In this document: positions 9,171 through 16,822 of the stretch, piece after piece | Numbering within the stretch: the stretch's first letter is position 1 | How the letters are laid out: every line of letters begins with the position of its first letter | Assembly: GCA_030835905.1 (NCBI GenBank) | Contig: JAURQX010000035.1 | Coordinates: forward strand, 1-51,911 | Length of the DNA: 51,911 nt | Source of the DNA: Alphaproteobacteria bacterium | Lineage (GTDB): Bacteria; Pseudomonadota; Alphaproteobacteria; Rickettsiales; UBA1997 | Direction: 5' to 3' | The notes under the pieces: generated by a model | What the model was told of the DNA's origin: nothing | What the model saw: the letters and a program-made list of their open reading frames with translations, nothing else | Databases searched by the model: none | Position numbers and translations under genes: made by a program

Positions 9171-9917
9171 ATGGCAATTAGTGAAGATCAATCAGTTGGT
9201 CAAAGCGCATTTGGATTTATTCCTGTATTTTTAGGCACACTCTTAATTGCTACAATTTCGATGTCAGTAGCCATTCCACTTGGAATTATGGGTGCGGTTT
9301 ATTTAACGATGTATGCCAAAAACTCAACCAGAGATGTTTTAAAGCCGATTTTGGAAATTTTAGCAGGAATCCCAACGGTAGTTTATGGCTATTTTGCAGT
9401 AACTACCATAGGGCCATTTTTAAAAAACCTTTTTGATCTATTTAGCATCAAAATTGCCAGTGAGAGTGCCTTAAATGCTGGTTTTGTAATGGGTATTATG
9501 ATTATTCCATTCATCTTGTCACTTACTGATGATGCCCTAAAAGCGGTACCTCAATCTTTAAAGGATGGAGCTTTAGCAATGGGCAGCACTAAATCAGAAA
9601 TGATTAAAAAAGTGGTTTTACCAGCTGCTACGCCCAGCATTGTTGGTGCGATTATTCTGGGGGTTTCCAGAGCAATTGGTGAAACCATGATTGTAACTAT
9701 GGCTGCTGGTTTGGTTGCCAATCTAACCTTTAACCCCCTTGACTCAGTAACAACAGCTACCGCTCAAATTGTAACTTTGCTTGTTGGCGATCAAGAGTTT
9801 GACTCGCCAAAAACTCTAGCAGCTTTTGCTTTGGCCTTGACGCTTTTTGTTTTGACTTTTATCTTTAATATTGTTGCCTTATCAGTAATTAAGAGCTATA
9901 AGAAAAAATATAGCTAG
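9171..9917 (+). CDS. pstC: PstC phosphate permease, C-terminal part (frameshifted gene)
   Basis: Second part of PstC: five or six membrane helices and the coupling loop DGALAMGSTKSEMIKKVVLPAA, then GETMIVTMAAG. Homology in this frame begins before the first ATG, at about 9102 (FEAWRFFEKI, then FFDFIFGLQWNPQ), so ATG 9171 is an internal Met and not a natural start. Joined with the upstream part the protein would be 394 residues. The open frame over 248 codons and the well-kept permease motifs suggest recent or tolerated damage rather than long decay. Confidence 0.8.
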   Translation: MAISEDQSVGQSAFGFIPVFLGTLLIATISMSVAIPLGIMGAVYLTMYAKNSTRDVLKPILEILAGIPTVVYGYFAVTTIGPFLKNLFDLFSIKIASESALNAGFVMGIMIIPFILSLTDDALKAVPQSLKDGALAMGSTKSEMIKKVVLPAATPSIVGAIILGVSRAIGETMIVTMAAGLVANLTFNPLDSVTTATAQIVTLLVGDQEFDSPKTLAAFALALTLFVLTFIFNIVALSVIKSYKKKYS

Positions 9918-9941
9918 GAACAGCGTCTAAAAAGATTATTT

Positions 9942-9977
9942 AGTTAAAATTTGCTAAATTTTAGCTTATTTTTTTAA
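9942..9977 (+). terminator. Hairpin plus T-run between pstC and the toxin-antitoxin-like pair
   Basis: An 11-bp stem (AGTTAAAATTT/AAATTTTAGCT, one G-T pair, 3-base loop GCT) is followed by TATTTTTTTAAT. It looks like an intrinsic terminator, AU-rich as expected here, that would separate pstC transcription from the downstream pair and from pstA. It could alternatively be an operator for the antitoxin. Confidence 0.5.
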
Positions 9978-9984
9978 TAAAATT

Positions 9985-10521
9985 ATGACAGAAAAAATCC
10001 ACCAAACCAATTATAGCCCGGCTCACATAGCTAATTTCTTCATTTGGAAAGCCGATGAAGAAGATATTAAAAACATCACTTTGTTAAAACTAATAAAGCT
10101 GGTATATTTCGCCTATGGCTGGTATTTAGCAGTTTATAACAAAAAATTATTCGATGAAAAAATCGAAGCTTGGCGTTATGGCCCTGTAATTCCTTCAATA
10201 TATCATGAATTTAAAGAATTTGGCAATTCACCAGTTTGTCGCTACGCTGTCGAGTTTGTACCCGAAACTGGAGAATTTGACTATCCTATAATCGATAAAA
10301 ATGATAGTGACGCTATTCAAGTTTTAGAAGCAGTTTGGAATGTTTATAAAAATCGCGACGGCACCCAACTTAGCAGACTTACCCACGATGCCAATAGCCC
10401 TTGGTCTTATTCTTATGTCAAAGACACAAATAAAGAAATTAGTGATTCCTTGATTAAAAAAAGAGCCAAAGACGCTATCTTAAAATATCAAAATTTTAAT
10501 AATTCGGATAAATCTCAATAG
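9985..10521 (+). CDS. Panacea-domain (DUF4065) antitoxin-like protein
   Basis: 178 residues, with the DUF4065/Panacea hallmark segments LLKLIKLVYFAYGWYLA (about 33-49), EAWRYGPVIPSIYHEFK (61-77) and LSRLTHDANSPW (129-140). In the family (SocA, GepA, PanA) the domain neutralises varied toxins encoded next door. Here the next gene, 13 bases on, codes for a two-helix membrane protein of a type that fits the membrane toxins reported with Panacea. The pair interrupts pstC-pstA, which no pst biology explains, so it looks inserted. Antitoxin activity is inference from family and layout. Confidence 0.8.
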   Translation: MTEKIHQTNYSPAHIANFFIWKADEEDIKNITLLKLIKLVYFAYGWYLAVYNKKLFDEKIEAWRYGPVIPSIYHEFKEFGNSPVCRYAVEFVPETGEFDYPIIDKNDSDAIQVLEAVWNVYKNRDGTQLSRLTHDANSPWSYSYVKDTNKEISDSLIKKRAKDAILKYQNFNNSDKSQ

Positions 10522-10534
10522 TTAAGCGATTTTG

Positions 10535-10951
10535 ATGACTAAACAACAACAATTTAAACAAGTTATTGCTCAATTAAGCGGTTGCTATCCACAACAAAAT
10601 TCTAGCAATATAAAATCAAATGCAACCCTTAACAAGGAGCCTATTCATCCTAAAATTCCTAATGCTTTTGATTTACAAAAAAAAGATGAGGAGCTGAGGC
10701 GCAAAAAAATTGAAAACGATATTAGCGAAAATGAATTAGCTCTTAAAAAAGGCATTTATTTTTGGGTTAAATGGGTGGTTACTATATATTTATCTTTTGT
10801 TGCTATTACGATTTTGGCATTATTTACTGGCTTTGGTAGCTTAAGTGACAATGTTGTTATCGCGCTACTCTCAACTACCACAATCAATATTTTAGGTTTA
10901 CCTTACATGATTATTAAATCGTTATTTCCTAATAAAAATAACTCTAAATGA
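10535..10951 (+). CDS. Two-helix membrane protein, possible toxin partner of the Panacea protein
   Basis: 138 residues from ATG 10535 (a TTG three bases earlier is also in frame). The first ~70 residues are hydrophilic and charged (KKDEELRRKKIENDISENE), followed by two membrane helices (about 74-98 and 103-130) joined by GFGSLSDN. The second helix contains ALLSTTTINILGLPYMIIKSLFP, a TTT-x-N-x-x-GL pattern I associate with small membrane proteins found next to Panacea antitoxins. The last codon overlaps the pstA start (ATGA), so pstA translation is probably coupled to it. Toxicity is inferred from context only. Confidence 0.6.
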   Translation: MTKQQQFKQVIAQLSGCYPQQNSSNIKSNATLNKEPIHPKIPNAFDLQKKDEELRRKKIENDISENELALKKGIYFWVKWVVTIYLSFVAITILALFTGFGSLSDNVVIALLSTTTINILGLPYMIIKSLFPNKNNSK

Positions 10952-12165
10952 CCAATACTAAAATCAAAAACCTAACCAAAAGAAATAAAAAGGAAAAAAG
11001 ATTTAAAATATATGGCTTATCGGCCATAGTTTGCGCCATGATCTTTTTAGCTATACTTTTATCAACAATTTTCATTCGTGGTTATAGTGGGTTTTTTTAC
11101 AGTAAGATCGCGCTTGATATTGACTTAAGTAAAAATCATGAAATTTTACAAATTGATTATCGTCAAATTATCAAAAAAGCTTTGCGTCACAAATTCCCAG
11201 AAGCCCAAGAAATTAGTGAAATAAATTCACTTTATCAACTAATCAGCAAAATTAGTAATTTAGAACTTAAAGAAAAGATTGCCAACAACCCAAATTTACT
11301 TGGTAAAAAATCTAGAATTTTTCTTCGTGCTTCATCAATTTCCGACATGTACTTTAAGCACAATCAAGACGCATCACTGAATAATAATCAAAAAAAATGG
11401 CTCAATCAAATAAAATCTGAAAATTCTTACGAAATAAAGTTTAATTGGAGTTTTTTTACGATTGCTGATTCAAGAGAAGCAGAGATTGCAGGAGTTGGAG
11501 CTAGTTTGACTGGGTCTTTTTTTATAATTTTGATATTTTTAATTTTAGCTTTCCCAATTGCTATAATGTGCGCTTTTTATCTAGAAGAATTTGCGCCTAA
11601 AAATCGCTTAACTGACATTATTGAAATTAGCATTAATAATTTAGCCGCCGTGCCTTCAATAATCTATGGCTTACTTGGCTTAGTTATCTACTTACAATTT
11701 ATGAATTTACCACGCTCTTCAGCTTTGGTTGGTGGTATGACGTTATTTATGCTAGTTTTACCAGTAATAATAATTGCCACCCGTAACACTATTCGCTCAA
11801 TTCCACAGTCCATTAGAGATGGCGCCTTGGCTATCGGCGCTTCAAAAATGCAAACTACCTTACATCATCTTTTACCCTTATCTATGCCTGGAATTATGAC
11901 TGGTACAATTTTAGCAATTTCTCGAGCCTTGGGTGAGACAGCTCCACTTTTAATGATTGGTATGGTAGCTTTTATTGCCGATATTCCTCGCAATTTTTTT
12001 GATCCAACTACCGCTCTTCCAGTACAAATTTATCTGTGGTCAGATTCTCCAGAATCTGGCTTCTTAGAAAAAACTTCAGCAGCCATTTTGATTTTATTAA
12101 TGTTATTAATTCTGTTTAACATTTTTGCCATAGTAATTCGTAAAAAATTTGAGAAAAAGTGGTAA
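10948..12165 (+). CDS. pstA: Phosphate ABC transporter permease PstA
   Basis: Inner-membrane partner of PstC in high-affinity phosphate uptake. The 405 residues include the long N-terminal domain (DUF3333 type, about residues 1-180) usual in alphaproteobacteria: one helix, then a periplasmic segment with KIALDIDL and RIFLRASS. The canonical permease core follows, with coupling loop DGALAIGASKMQTTLHHLLPLS and LGETAPLLMIG. Translation probably couples to the upstream membrane protein. PstB, PstS and PhoU genes are not downstream, so the pst set is split. Confidence 0.93.
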   Translation: MTNTKIKNLTKRNKKEKRFKIYGLSAIVCAMIFLAILLSTIFIRGYSGFFYSKIALDIDLSKNHEILQIDYRQIIKKALRHKFPEAQEISEINSLYQLISKISNLELKEKIANNPNLLGKKSRIFLRASSISDMYFKHNQDASLNNNQKKWLNQIKSENSYEIKFNWSFFTIADSREAEIAGVGASLTGSFFIILIFLILAFPIAIMCAFYLEEFAPKNRLTDIIEISINNLAAVPSIIYGLLGLVIYLQFMNLPRSSALVGGMTLFMLVLPVIIIATRNTIRSIPQSIRDGALAIGASKMQTTLHHLLPLSMPGIMTGTILAISRALGETAPLLMIGMVAFIADIPRNFFDPTTALPVQIYLWSDSPESGFLEKTSAAILILLMLLILFNIFAIVIRKKFEKKW

Positions 12166-12959
12166 AATTAGTCGGCATTTTAAATATTACACCCGATTCT
12201 TTTAGTGATGGAGGCAAATATTTTTCACTTAAAAACGCACTAAACAAGACCCGTAAATTGCTTGAAGACGGTGCTGATATAATTGATATTGGCGCCGAAT
12301 CAACTCGTCCTAACGCACAAATTTTAAGTGATGATGAAGAATGGCAAAGATTAGAAAATATTTTACCACAAATCATTACTCTAGTAAAAGATTTTAACCA
12401 AAAAAATAATAAAAAAATTCAAACCAGTATAGATTCTTATCATTTTTCTACTATTAAAAAATCTTTCCAACTTGGAATTGATATAATTAATGATGTAAGC
12501 GGTTTAATTGATGAAAATATTATAGAATTTATTGCCAAAAACAATATAAAGACTGTCTTAATGCATAACCTAGCAATTCATGCCAACCCCAATATTTTAA
12601 TCAATCAATATTTAGACATAAATCACGAAATCATAAAATGGACGCAACAAAAAATTAAATATTTAGAAAAATTTAGCGTTAAAAAAACTCAATTAATTTT
12701 CGATCCAGGTATTGGCTTTAGTAAAAACGCCAAACAATCAATTCAAATTCTCAAAAATATTAGCAACTACAAAATTCTTAAGTTACCAATTTACGTAGGA
12801 CATTCGATGAAAAGCTTTTTAGATAGTATTGATATTTTAGGAGATAGAACTAGTAAAACTCTCAAGATATCAGAATTTCTTATCAAGAATAAAGTTGATT
12901 ATTTAAGAATTCACGATGTTTTTTCTCATCAAAAATTAATAAAAAACATCAAAAATTAA
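12159..12959 (+). CDS. folP: Dihydropteroate synthase
   Basis: Joins p-aminobenzoate to dihydropterin pyrophosphate in folate synthesis. GILNITPDSFSDGG (residues 6-19) is the pterin-site signature, followed by DIIDIGAESTRPNA and, later, DPGIGFSK and GHSMKSFL, which stands in for the usual G-x-SRK. Only 266 residues, but the TIM-barrel motifs are in order. The GTG start at 12159 overlaps the pstA stop by seven bases. The stop shares one base with the ybeY start (TAATG), giving a tight folP-ybeY-corC operon. Confidence 0.93.
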   Translation: MVKLVGILNITPDSFSDGGKYFSLKNALNKTRKLLEDGADIIDIGAESTRPNAQILSDDEEWQRLENILPQIITLVKDFNQKNNKKIQTSIDSYHFSTIKKSFQLGIDIINDVSGLIDENIIEFIAKNNIKTVLMHNLAIHANPNILINQYLDINHEIIKWTQQKIKYLEKFSVKKTQLIFDPGIGFSKNAKQSIQILKNISNYKILKLPIYVGHSMKSFLDSIDILGDRTSKTLKISEFLIKNKVDYLRIHDVFSHQKLIKNIKN

Positions 12960-13489
12960 TGAAAAATCTAGAAATTGATATCTTAATAAGATCAAAAAAA
13001 TGTTTTCTTTATTTCAAAGATGAAAAATCATTCCAAAAGAAAATTGAAGAAATTTGCCAAAATTTATTTAAACAAAGTCCATTAAAAGAAATCCTAAAAA
13101 ACAGTAAATTTACTACTATTGCCTTTACTTTCACCAATAATCAGCAAATTAAAAAAATAAACCAGCATACCAGAAACAAAGATAAGTCGACCAATGTTTT
13201 ATCTTTTCCACATTTTAGTAGAGATGAAATAGAAAAAATTATTTACAAAAATATTAAAAATAACTATACTTTCCTTGGTGATATCATAATATCGTGTGAA
13301 AAAATTGACCAAGAAGCAAAAAAGCAAAATAAAATTTTTAAAAATCATTTGACCCATTTGATTTTACATAGTATATTACATCTTCTTGGCTTTGATCATG
13401 AAAGTGAGGCAGAAGCTATAGAAATGGAAAATCTAGAAATTAAAATTCTTGAAAATCTTAACATAAAAAACCCTTATATTAATATTTAA
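12959..13489 (+). CDS. ybeY: Endoribonuclease YbeY
   Basis: Single-strand-specific metallo-endoribonuclease used in 16S rRNA 3'-end maturation and ribosome quality control. The zinc motif H-x3-H-x5-H is present as HSILHLLGFDH (about residues 141-151), preceded by NKDKSTNVLSFP and FLGDIIIS. 176 residues. Neighbouring corC is a very common partner of ybeY in proteobacteria, and the spacing here (8 bases) fits an operon. Confidence 0.94.
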   Translation: MKNLEIDILIRSKKCFLYFKDEKSFQKKIEEICQNLFKQSPLKEILKNSKFTTIAFTFTNNQQIKKINQHTRNKDKSTNVLSFPHFSRDEIEKIIYKNIKNNYTFLGDIIISCEKIDQEAKKQNKIFKNHLTHLILHSILHLLGFDHESEAEAIEMENLEIKILENLNIKNPYINI

Positions 13490-13497
13490 TTTTTTTA

Positions 13498-14394
13498 ATG
13501 AGTAATAATTCAAACTCCGAAGACTATCCCAAGAGTAAAATATATAAAAAAAGACTCAATTTTATAAGATTTTTTAACTTTTTCATAAATCTTTTTGGCA
13601 AAAAAACCAAAAAATCATTTTCCTCTGTTTTAACTCATCTTGTTGAAGATTATCATAAAGAAGGATTAATAAGCCTTGAAGAAAAAATAATGTTTAAAAA
13701 CATCGCTAATTTTGGCGATAAAAAAGTTTATAACATTATGACCCCACGAACAGATATCATTTCCGTCAAATATAACTCAACCTTAGAAGAAATTAAAAAA
13801 GTTATTAATGAAGATGGTCACACCAGAATACCAGTTTTTAAAAATAATAATGAAGAAATTGCTGGCTTTATCCACACTAAAGATCTAGCCAGATTTTTAT
13901 GTAAAGAAGATCAAAATTTTAACATCGATAACATTCTTCGAAAAATTCTCTTCGTTCCAGGATCAATGAGAATTAGCGATGTTATGCTTAGAATGAGAAT
14001 CGCTAGAGTTCATATCGCTATGGTTCTTGATGAGTTTGGTGGTATTGACGGCTTAGTAACCATTGAAAACGTTGTTGAAGAGATAGTTGGAGAGATTGAA
14101 GACGAGCACGATATTATGGAACACGACTCATTCTTTTGTATCAGAAAAATAGATGACGACACTTTTCAATTTGGTGGACGAGTTGAAGTTAAAAAAGCTC
14201 AAGATCTAATAAAAACCAAGATTAGTAATGACGATGAGCAATATCAAACCATAAGTGGGTTGGTACTATTTTTATTTAATCGCGTTCCTGAAATTGGTGA
14301 AGAGATTAAAGAATTTGGCCTTAATTTTCGAATAATTGACTCAAATAATAGATTAGTTAAGTTAGTCGAGGTAAAAAAGCTACATTCTAACTAA
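13498..14394 (+). CDS. tlyC: CBS-domain hemolysin-C/CorC-like protein (tlyC in Rickettsia)
   Basis: 298 residues. After a basic N-terminus comes a CBS pair (about 75-200: IMTPRTDIISVKYNSTLEE, GHTRIPVFKNNNEEIAGFIHTKDL, FVPGSMRISDVMLRMR, DEFGGIDGLVTIENVVEEIVGEI). A CorC_HlyC C-terminal domain follows (QTISGLVLFLFNRVPEIGEEI). Unlike the membrane-bound form it lacks the DUF21 membrane domain. In Rickettsia the homologue is called TlyC; its physiological role is more likely in ion homeostasis than haemolysis. Its 3' end overlaps the convergent hemE by 15 bases. In Wolbachia this COG1253/hemE pair is described as lying at the replication origin. Confidence 0.9.
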   Translation: MSNNSNSEDYPKSKIYKKRLNFIRFFNFFINLFGKKTKKSFSSVLTHLVEDYHKEGLISLEEKIMFKNIANFGDKKVYNIMTPRTDIISVKYNSTLEEIKKVINEDGHTRIPVFKNNNEEIAGFIHTKDLARFLCKEDQNFNIDNILRKILFVPGSMRISDVMLRMRIARVHIAMVLDEFGGIDGLVTIENVVEEIVGEIEDEHDIMEHDSFFCIRKIDDDTFQFGGRVEVKKAQDLIKTKISNDDEQYQTISGLVLFLFNRVPEIGEEIKEFGLNFRIIDSNNRLVKLVEVKKLHSN

Positions 14395-15408
14395 ATCAAT
14401 CAAAAATTCAACATTTTCAATTGGTGTTTGCGGTAAAATACCATGTCCTAAGTTAAAAATAAAAGGTTTTGAACTAAATTTTTGCAAAATATCTTCAACT
14501 TCTTTTTGAATTTCTTTTTTACTACCAAAAGCCAGTAAAAAATTATCCAAATTTCCTTGAATAGTTGTTTTTTCCTGCAGATTTTCGACTATCCAATTTC
14601 TTGGCAAATTTTGATCAACAGCTACACAATCACAATTAACATAATTAACAAAATCTTTATAATTTACTCCAATACCTTTTGGAAAACAAATAATGGGTAT
14701 ATCTGGGTATTTTTCCTTTAACTTATTAACAATATTTTTAACCGGCTCAAACACCCATTTTTTTAGATCACTTGGTGGTAACAAACCAGCCCAGGAATCA
14801 AAAAGCTTTACAATATTAGCTCCAGCTTCAATTTTTAACGATAAATATCTAATAATACTTTGGGTTAAGATATCTATCAAATCCCCAAAAAACTCTTGAT
14901 TAAAAATAGCTAATTTTCTTGTTTCGTCAAAATTTTTAGAACCACCACCCTCAATCATATAACAAGCTAAAGTCCAAGGGCAACCAGCAAAACCAATTAA
15001 AGCCTTATCTTTTGATAAATTTTGACGAGTTAAACTAACCGCTTCAAAAACAGGTTTTAGAAATGAATCAATTTTATTAATTTTAAGGGCTTTTAAATCA
15101 TTACTAGATGATATTTTTGATAATTTAGGACCTTCACCAGCAATGAATTTTAAATCGCATCCTAAGGCGTGAGGAATAACTAAAATATCAGAAAAGATGA
15201 TTGCAGCATCAAAATTAAATCTTTTAATTGGTTGTAGAGTAACTTCACATGCTAGCTTTGGATTATAACAGAGATCTAAAAAACTTCCTGCCTTACTTCT
15301 AGCTTCTCGATATTCTGGCAAATATCGACCAGCTTGACGCATAATCCAAATAGGTGGTTTTTTATTTTTTAAATCTTTTTTATTTAATACATCTACTATA
15401 TAACTCAT
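14380..15408 (-). CDS. hemE: Uroporphyrinogen decarboxylase
   Basis: Decarboxylates uroporphyrinogen III to coproporphyrinogen III in haem synthesis. The URO-D signature 1 is PPIWIMRQAGRYLPEYRE (residues 18-35), followed by AAIIFSDILVIPHALG, the GFAGCPWTLACYMIEG motif, FDSWAGLL and the C-terminal FNLGHGILPQTP. The 342 residues are full length. The gene runs away from the AT-rich gap at 15409-15688, the arrangement seen at the Caulobacter and Rickettsia origins where hemE flanks oriC. Confidence 0.96.
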   Translation of the reverse strand: MSYIVDVLNKKDLKNKKPPIWIMRQAGRYLPEYREARSKAGSFLDLCYNPKLACEVTLQPIKRFNFDAAIIFSDILVIPHALGCDLKFIAGEGPKLSKISSSNDLKALKINKIDSFLKPVFEAVSLTRQNLSKDKALIGFAGCPWTLACYMIEGGGSKNFDETRKLAIFNQEFFGDLIDILTQSIIRYLSLKIEAGANIVKLFDSWAGLLPPSDLKKWVFEPVKNIVNKLKEKYPDIPIICFPKGIGVNYKDFVNYVNCDCVAVDQNLPRNWIVENLQEKTTIQGNLDNFLLAFGSKKEIQKEVEDILQKFSSKPFIFNLGHGILPQTPIENVEFLIDLVRM

Positions 15409-15688
15409 TTATATAAATTTATAATAATATTAATAGAGTTGTTAATTATTTTATAACTTTTTTAAACATTTTATTAACAGTTTTTTTAACAAGAAATATT
15501 AAATTTCGCTTGATATAAAAGAATTTTACAAAAAATAAAAATTCATGTTAAGAAAAATTATTTTTTATTAACTAGAAAAATACTGTTAATAGAATTGTTA
15601 ATAAAATTAATAAAAATAAGTTATTAATAGTAATTCAAAGTTGTTAACATTTTATTAACATAAGATAATTAAGTATAAATAGGTAAAA
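15409..15688. other. Candidate chromosomal replication origin (hemE upstream gap)
   Basis: 280 bases, extremely AT-rich, with no gene. It contains a perfect CtrA-type box (15644-15659) and the nonamer TTATTAACA three times (15471-15479 plus, 15596-15604 minus, 15652-15660 plus), with close variants at 15565 and 15621. The nonamer differs from the DnaA box TTATCCACA at two positions. On the plus strand, coding DNA left of the gap is slightly C-rich and right of it clearly G-rich, as expected at an origin. hemE flanks the origin in Caulobacter and Rickettsia. No canonical DnaA box is present. Confidence 0.45.
15644..15659 (+). promoter_or_regulatory. CtrA-like binding site
   Basis: TTAA-CATTTTA-TTAAC is an exact match to the alphaproteobacterial CtrA consensus TTAA-N7-TTAAC. 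It ends 29 bases before the SDR start and could regulate that gene, the putative origin, or both. In such AT-rich DNA a chance match is possible. Confidence 0.4.
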
Positions 15689-16393
15689 ATGATAAAAAAT
15701 GTTATTATTACAGGTGGCTCTAGGGGTGTAGGTTTGGCTTGTGCCAAGGTATTCTTAGATTTGGGATATAATGTATTAATTTGTTCAACAAATGAAAGAG
15801 ATCTAAAAAATGTTGTAGATAATAATAAGCAAAAATCAGGCAATTTAATCTATAAAAAATGCGATATTTCTAATCAAAACGAAGTAATCGAGTTATTTAA
15901 ATTTGCTAAAAATAATTTTGGTGCAGTTGATATTTTAATAAATGCGGCAGCTATTATTCAAAATCAAAAATTTATAGATTTAAAGATTAATGATTGGCAA
16001 AGACTGATTGATGTTAATTTGAAAGGTTCGGTTTTATGTTGTTTCGAAGCTTTTAATTATATGAAAAATAAAGGAGGTAATATTATAAATATTAGTTCTT
16101 TAGGAGGTTTGCAAAATTTTGAAAAATTTGCAGGTTTTAGTTCTTATGTAACTTCTAAATTTGCAATCACAGGACTAACTGAAAGTTTGGCAGTTGAAGG
16201 TAGAGAATTTAATATTAGGGTAAATGCAATTGCTCCTGGGGCGGTTGATACTCATATGTTAAAACAAGCTGCACCAAATTTAAAAACCTCAACTAAACCT
16301 CAAGATATTGCTAAAAATATTATCTATTTATGTGACGATGATCAATGTGGTCATATCAGTGGTTCAATCTTAATAATAAACTCAAATGAGTAA
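15689..16393 (+). CDS. Short-chain dehydrogenase/reductase
   Basis: Classical SDR of 234 residues: NAD(P)-binding TGGSRGVG (about 9-16), INAAA (the NNAG equivalent), catalytic Ser in INISSLGG, Tyr/Lys in SSYVTSK and the APGAVDTHM loop. Its stop overlaps the following pterin-synthase gene by 8 bases, so the two form an operon. An SDR paired with a 6-pyruvoyl-tetrahydropterin-synthase homologue could be a sepiapterin-reductase-like pterin reductase. FabG-like or other substrates cannot be excluded. Codon usage is G-rich compared with genes just to the left. Confidence 0.85.
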   Translation: MIKNVIITGGSRGVGLACAKVFLDLGYNVLICSTNERDLKNVVDNNKQKSGNLIYKKCDISNQNEVIELFKFAKNNFGAVDILINAAAIIQNQKFIDLKINDWQRLIDVNLKGSVLCCFEAFNYMKNKGGNIINISSLGGLQNFEKFAGFSSYVTSKFAITGLTESLAVEGREFNIRVNAIAPGAVDTHMLKQAAPNLKTSTKPQDIAKNIIYLCDDDQCGHISGSILIINSNE

Positions 16394-16796
16394 TTTTACT
16401 TCATATATCACTCGTAAAGAATCTTTGTGTATAGCGCATCGCTTATATAATCCAAATTTTTCCCATCAAAAAAATTTAGAAATATATGAAAAATGTACCA
16501 ATTGTCATGGTCACAATTTTAATTTATTTGTAACTATTAAAGCAAAAATCGATAAAGAAACCGGTATGGTTATGAACTTTAAAGATTTAAAACAAATTAT
16601 TAGAAAGGAGGTTTATGATAAGATGGATCATAAATATCTAAACGAAGATATTGATGAATTTAAGGGGAGTCTTATGCCAACAGCTGAGAATATTGCAGTA
16701 GTTATTTGGCGATGGCTAAAACCAAAATTACCAAATTTATACGAAATTAGATTAGAAGAAACCGAAAATAATGCCACAATTTATCGCGGTGAATAA
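16386..16796 (+). CDS. queD: 6-carboxy-tetrahydropterin synthase / PTPS-family enzyme
   Basis: 136 residues of the PTPS/QueD T-fold family. Zn-binding His residues are in IAHRLYNP and CHGHNF, with catalytic Cys in CTNCHGHN giving the spacing CxxxHGH, which is the QueD type. ETGMVMNFKDLK, DHKYLNED, PTAENIAVVIW and EETENNATIYRGE follow. The overall wording is strikingly like eukaryotic-type PTPS (same NLEIYEKC and GMVMNF blocks), but eukaryotic PTPS has a longer C-to-HGH spacing. queF and queA elsewhere in the window favour queuosine synthesis. The SDR neighbour would favour a tetrahydrobiopterin-like product. Confidence 0.88.
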   Translation: MSNFTSYITRKESLCIAHRLYNPNFSHQKNLEIYEKCTNCHGHNFNLFVTIKAKIDKETGMVMNFKDLKQIIRKEVYDKMDHKYLNEDIDEFKGSLMPTAENIAVVIWRWLKPKLPNLYEIRLEETENNATIYRGE

Positions 16797-16822
16797 TTTT
16801 TATAATGCAAATTGGCGTTATA

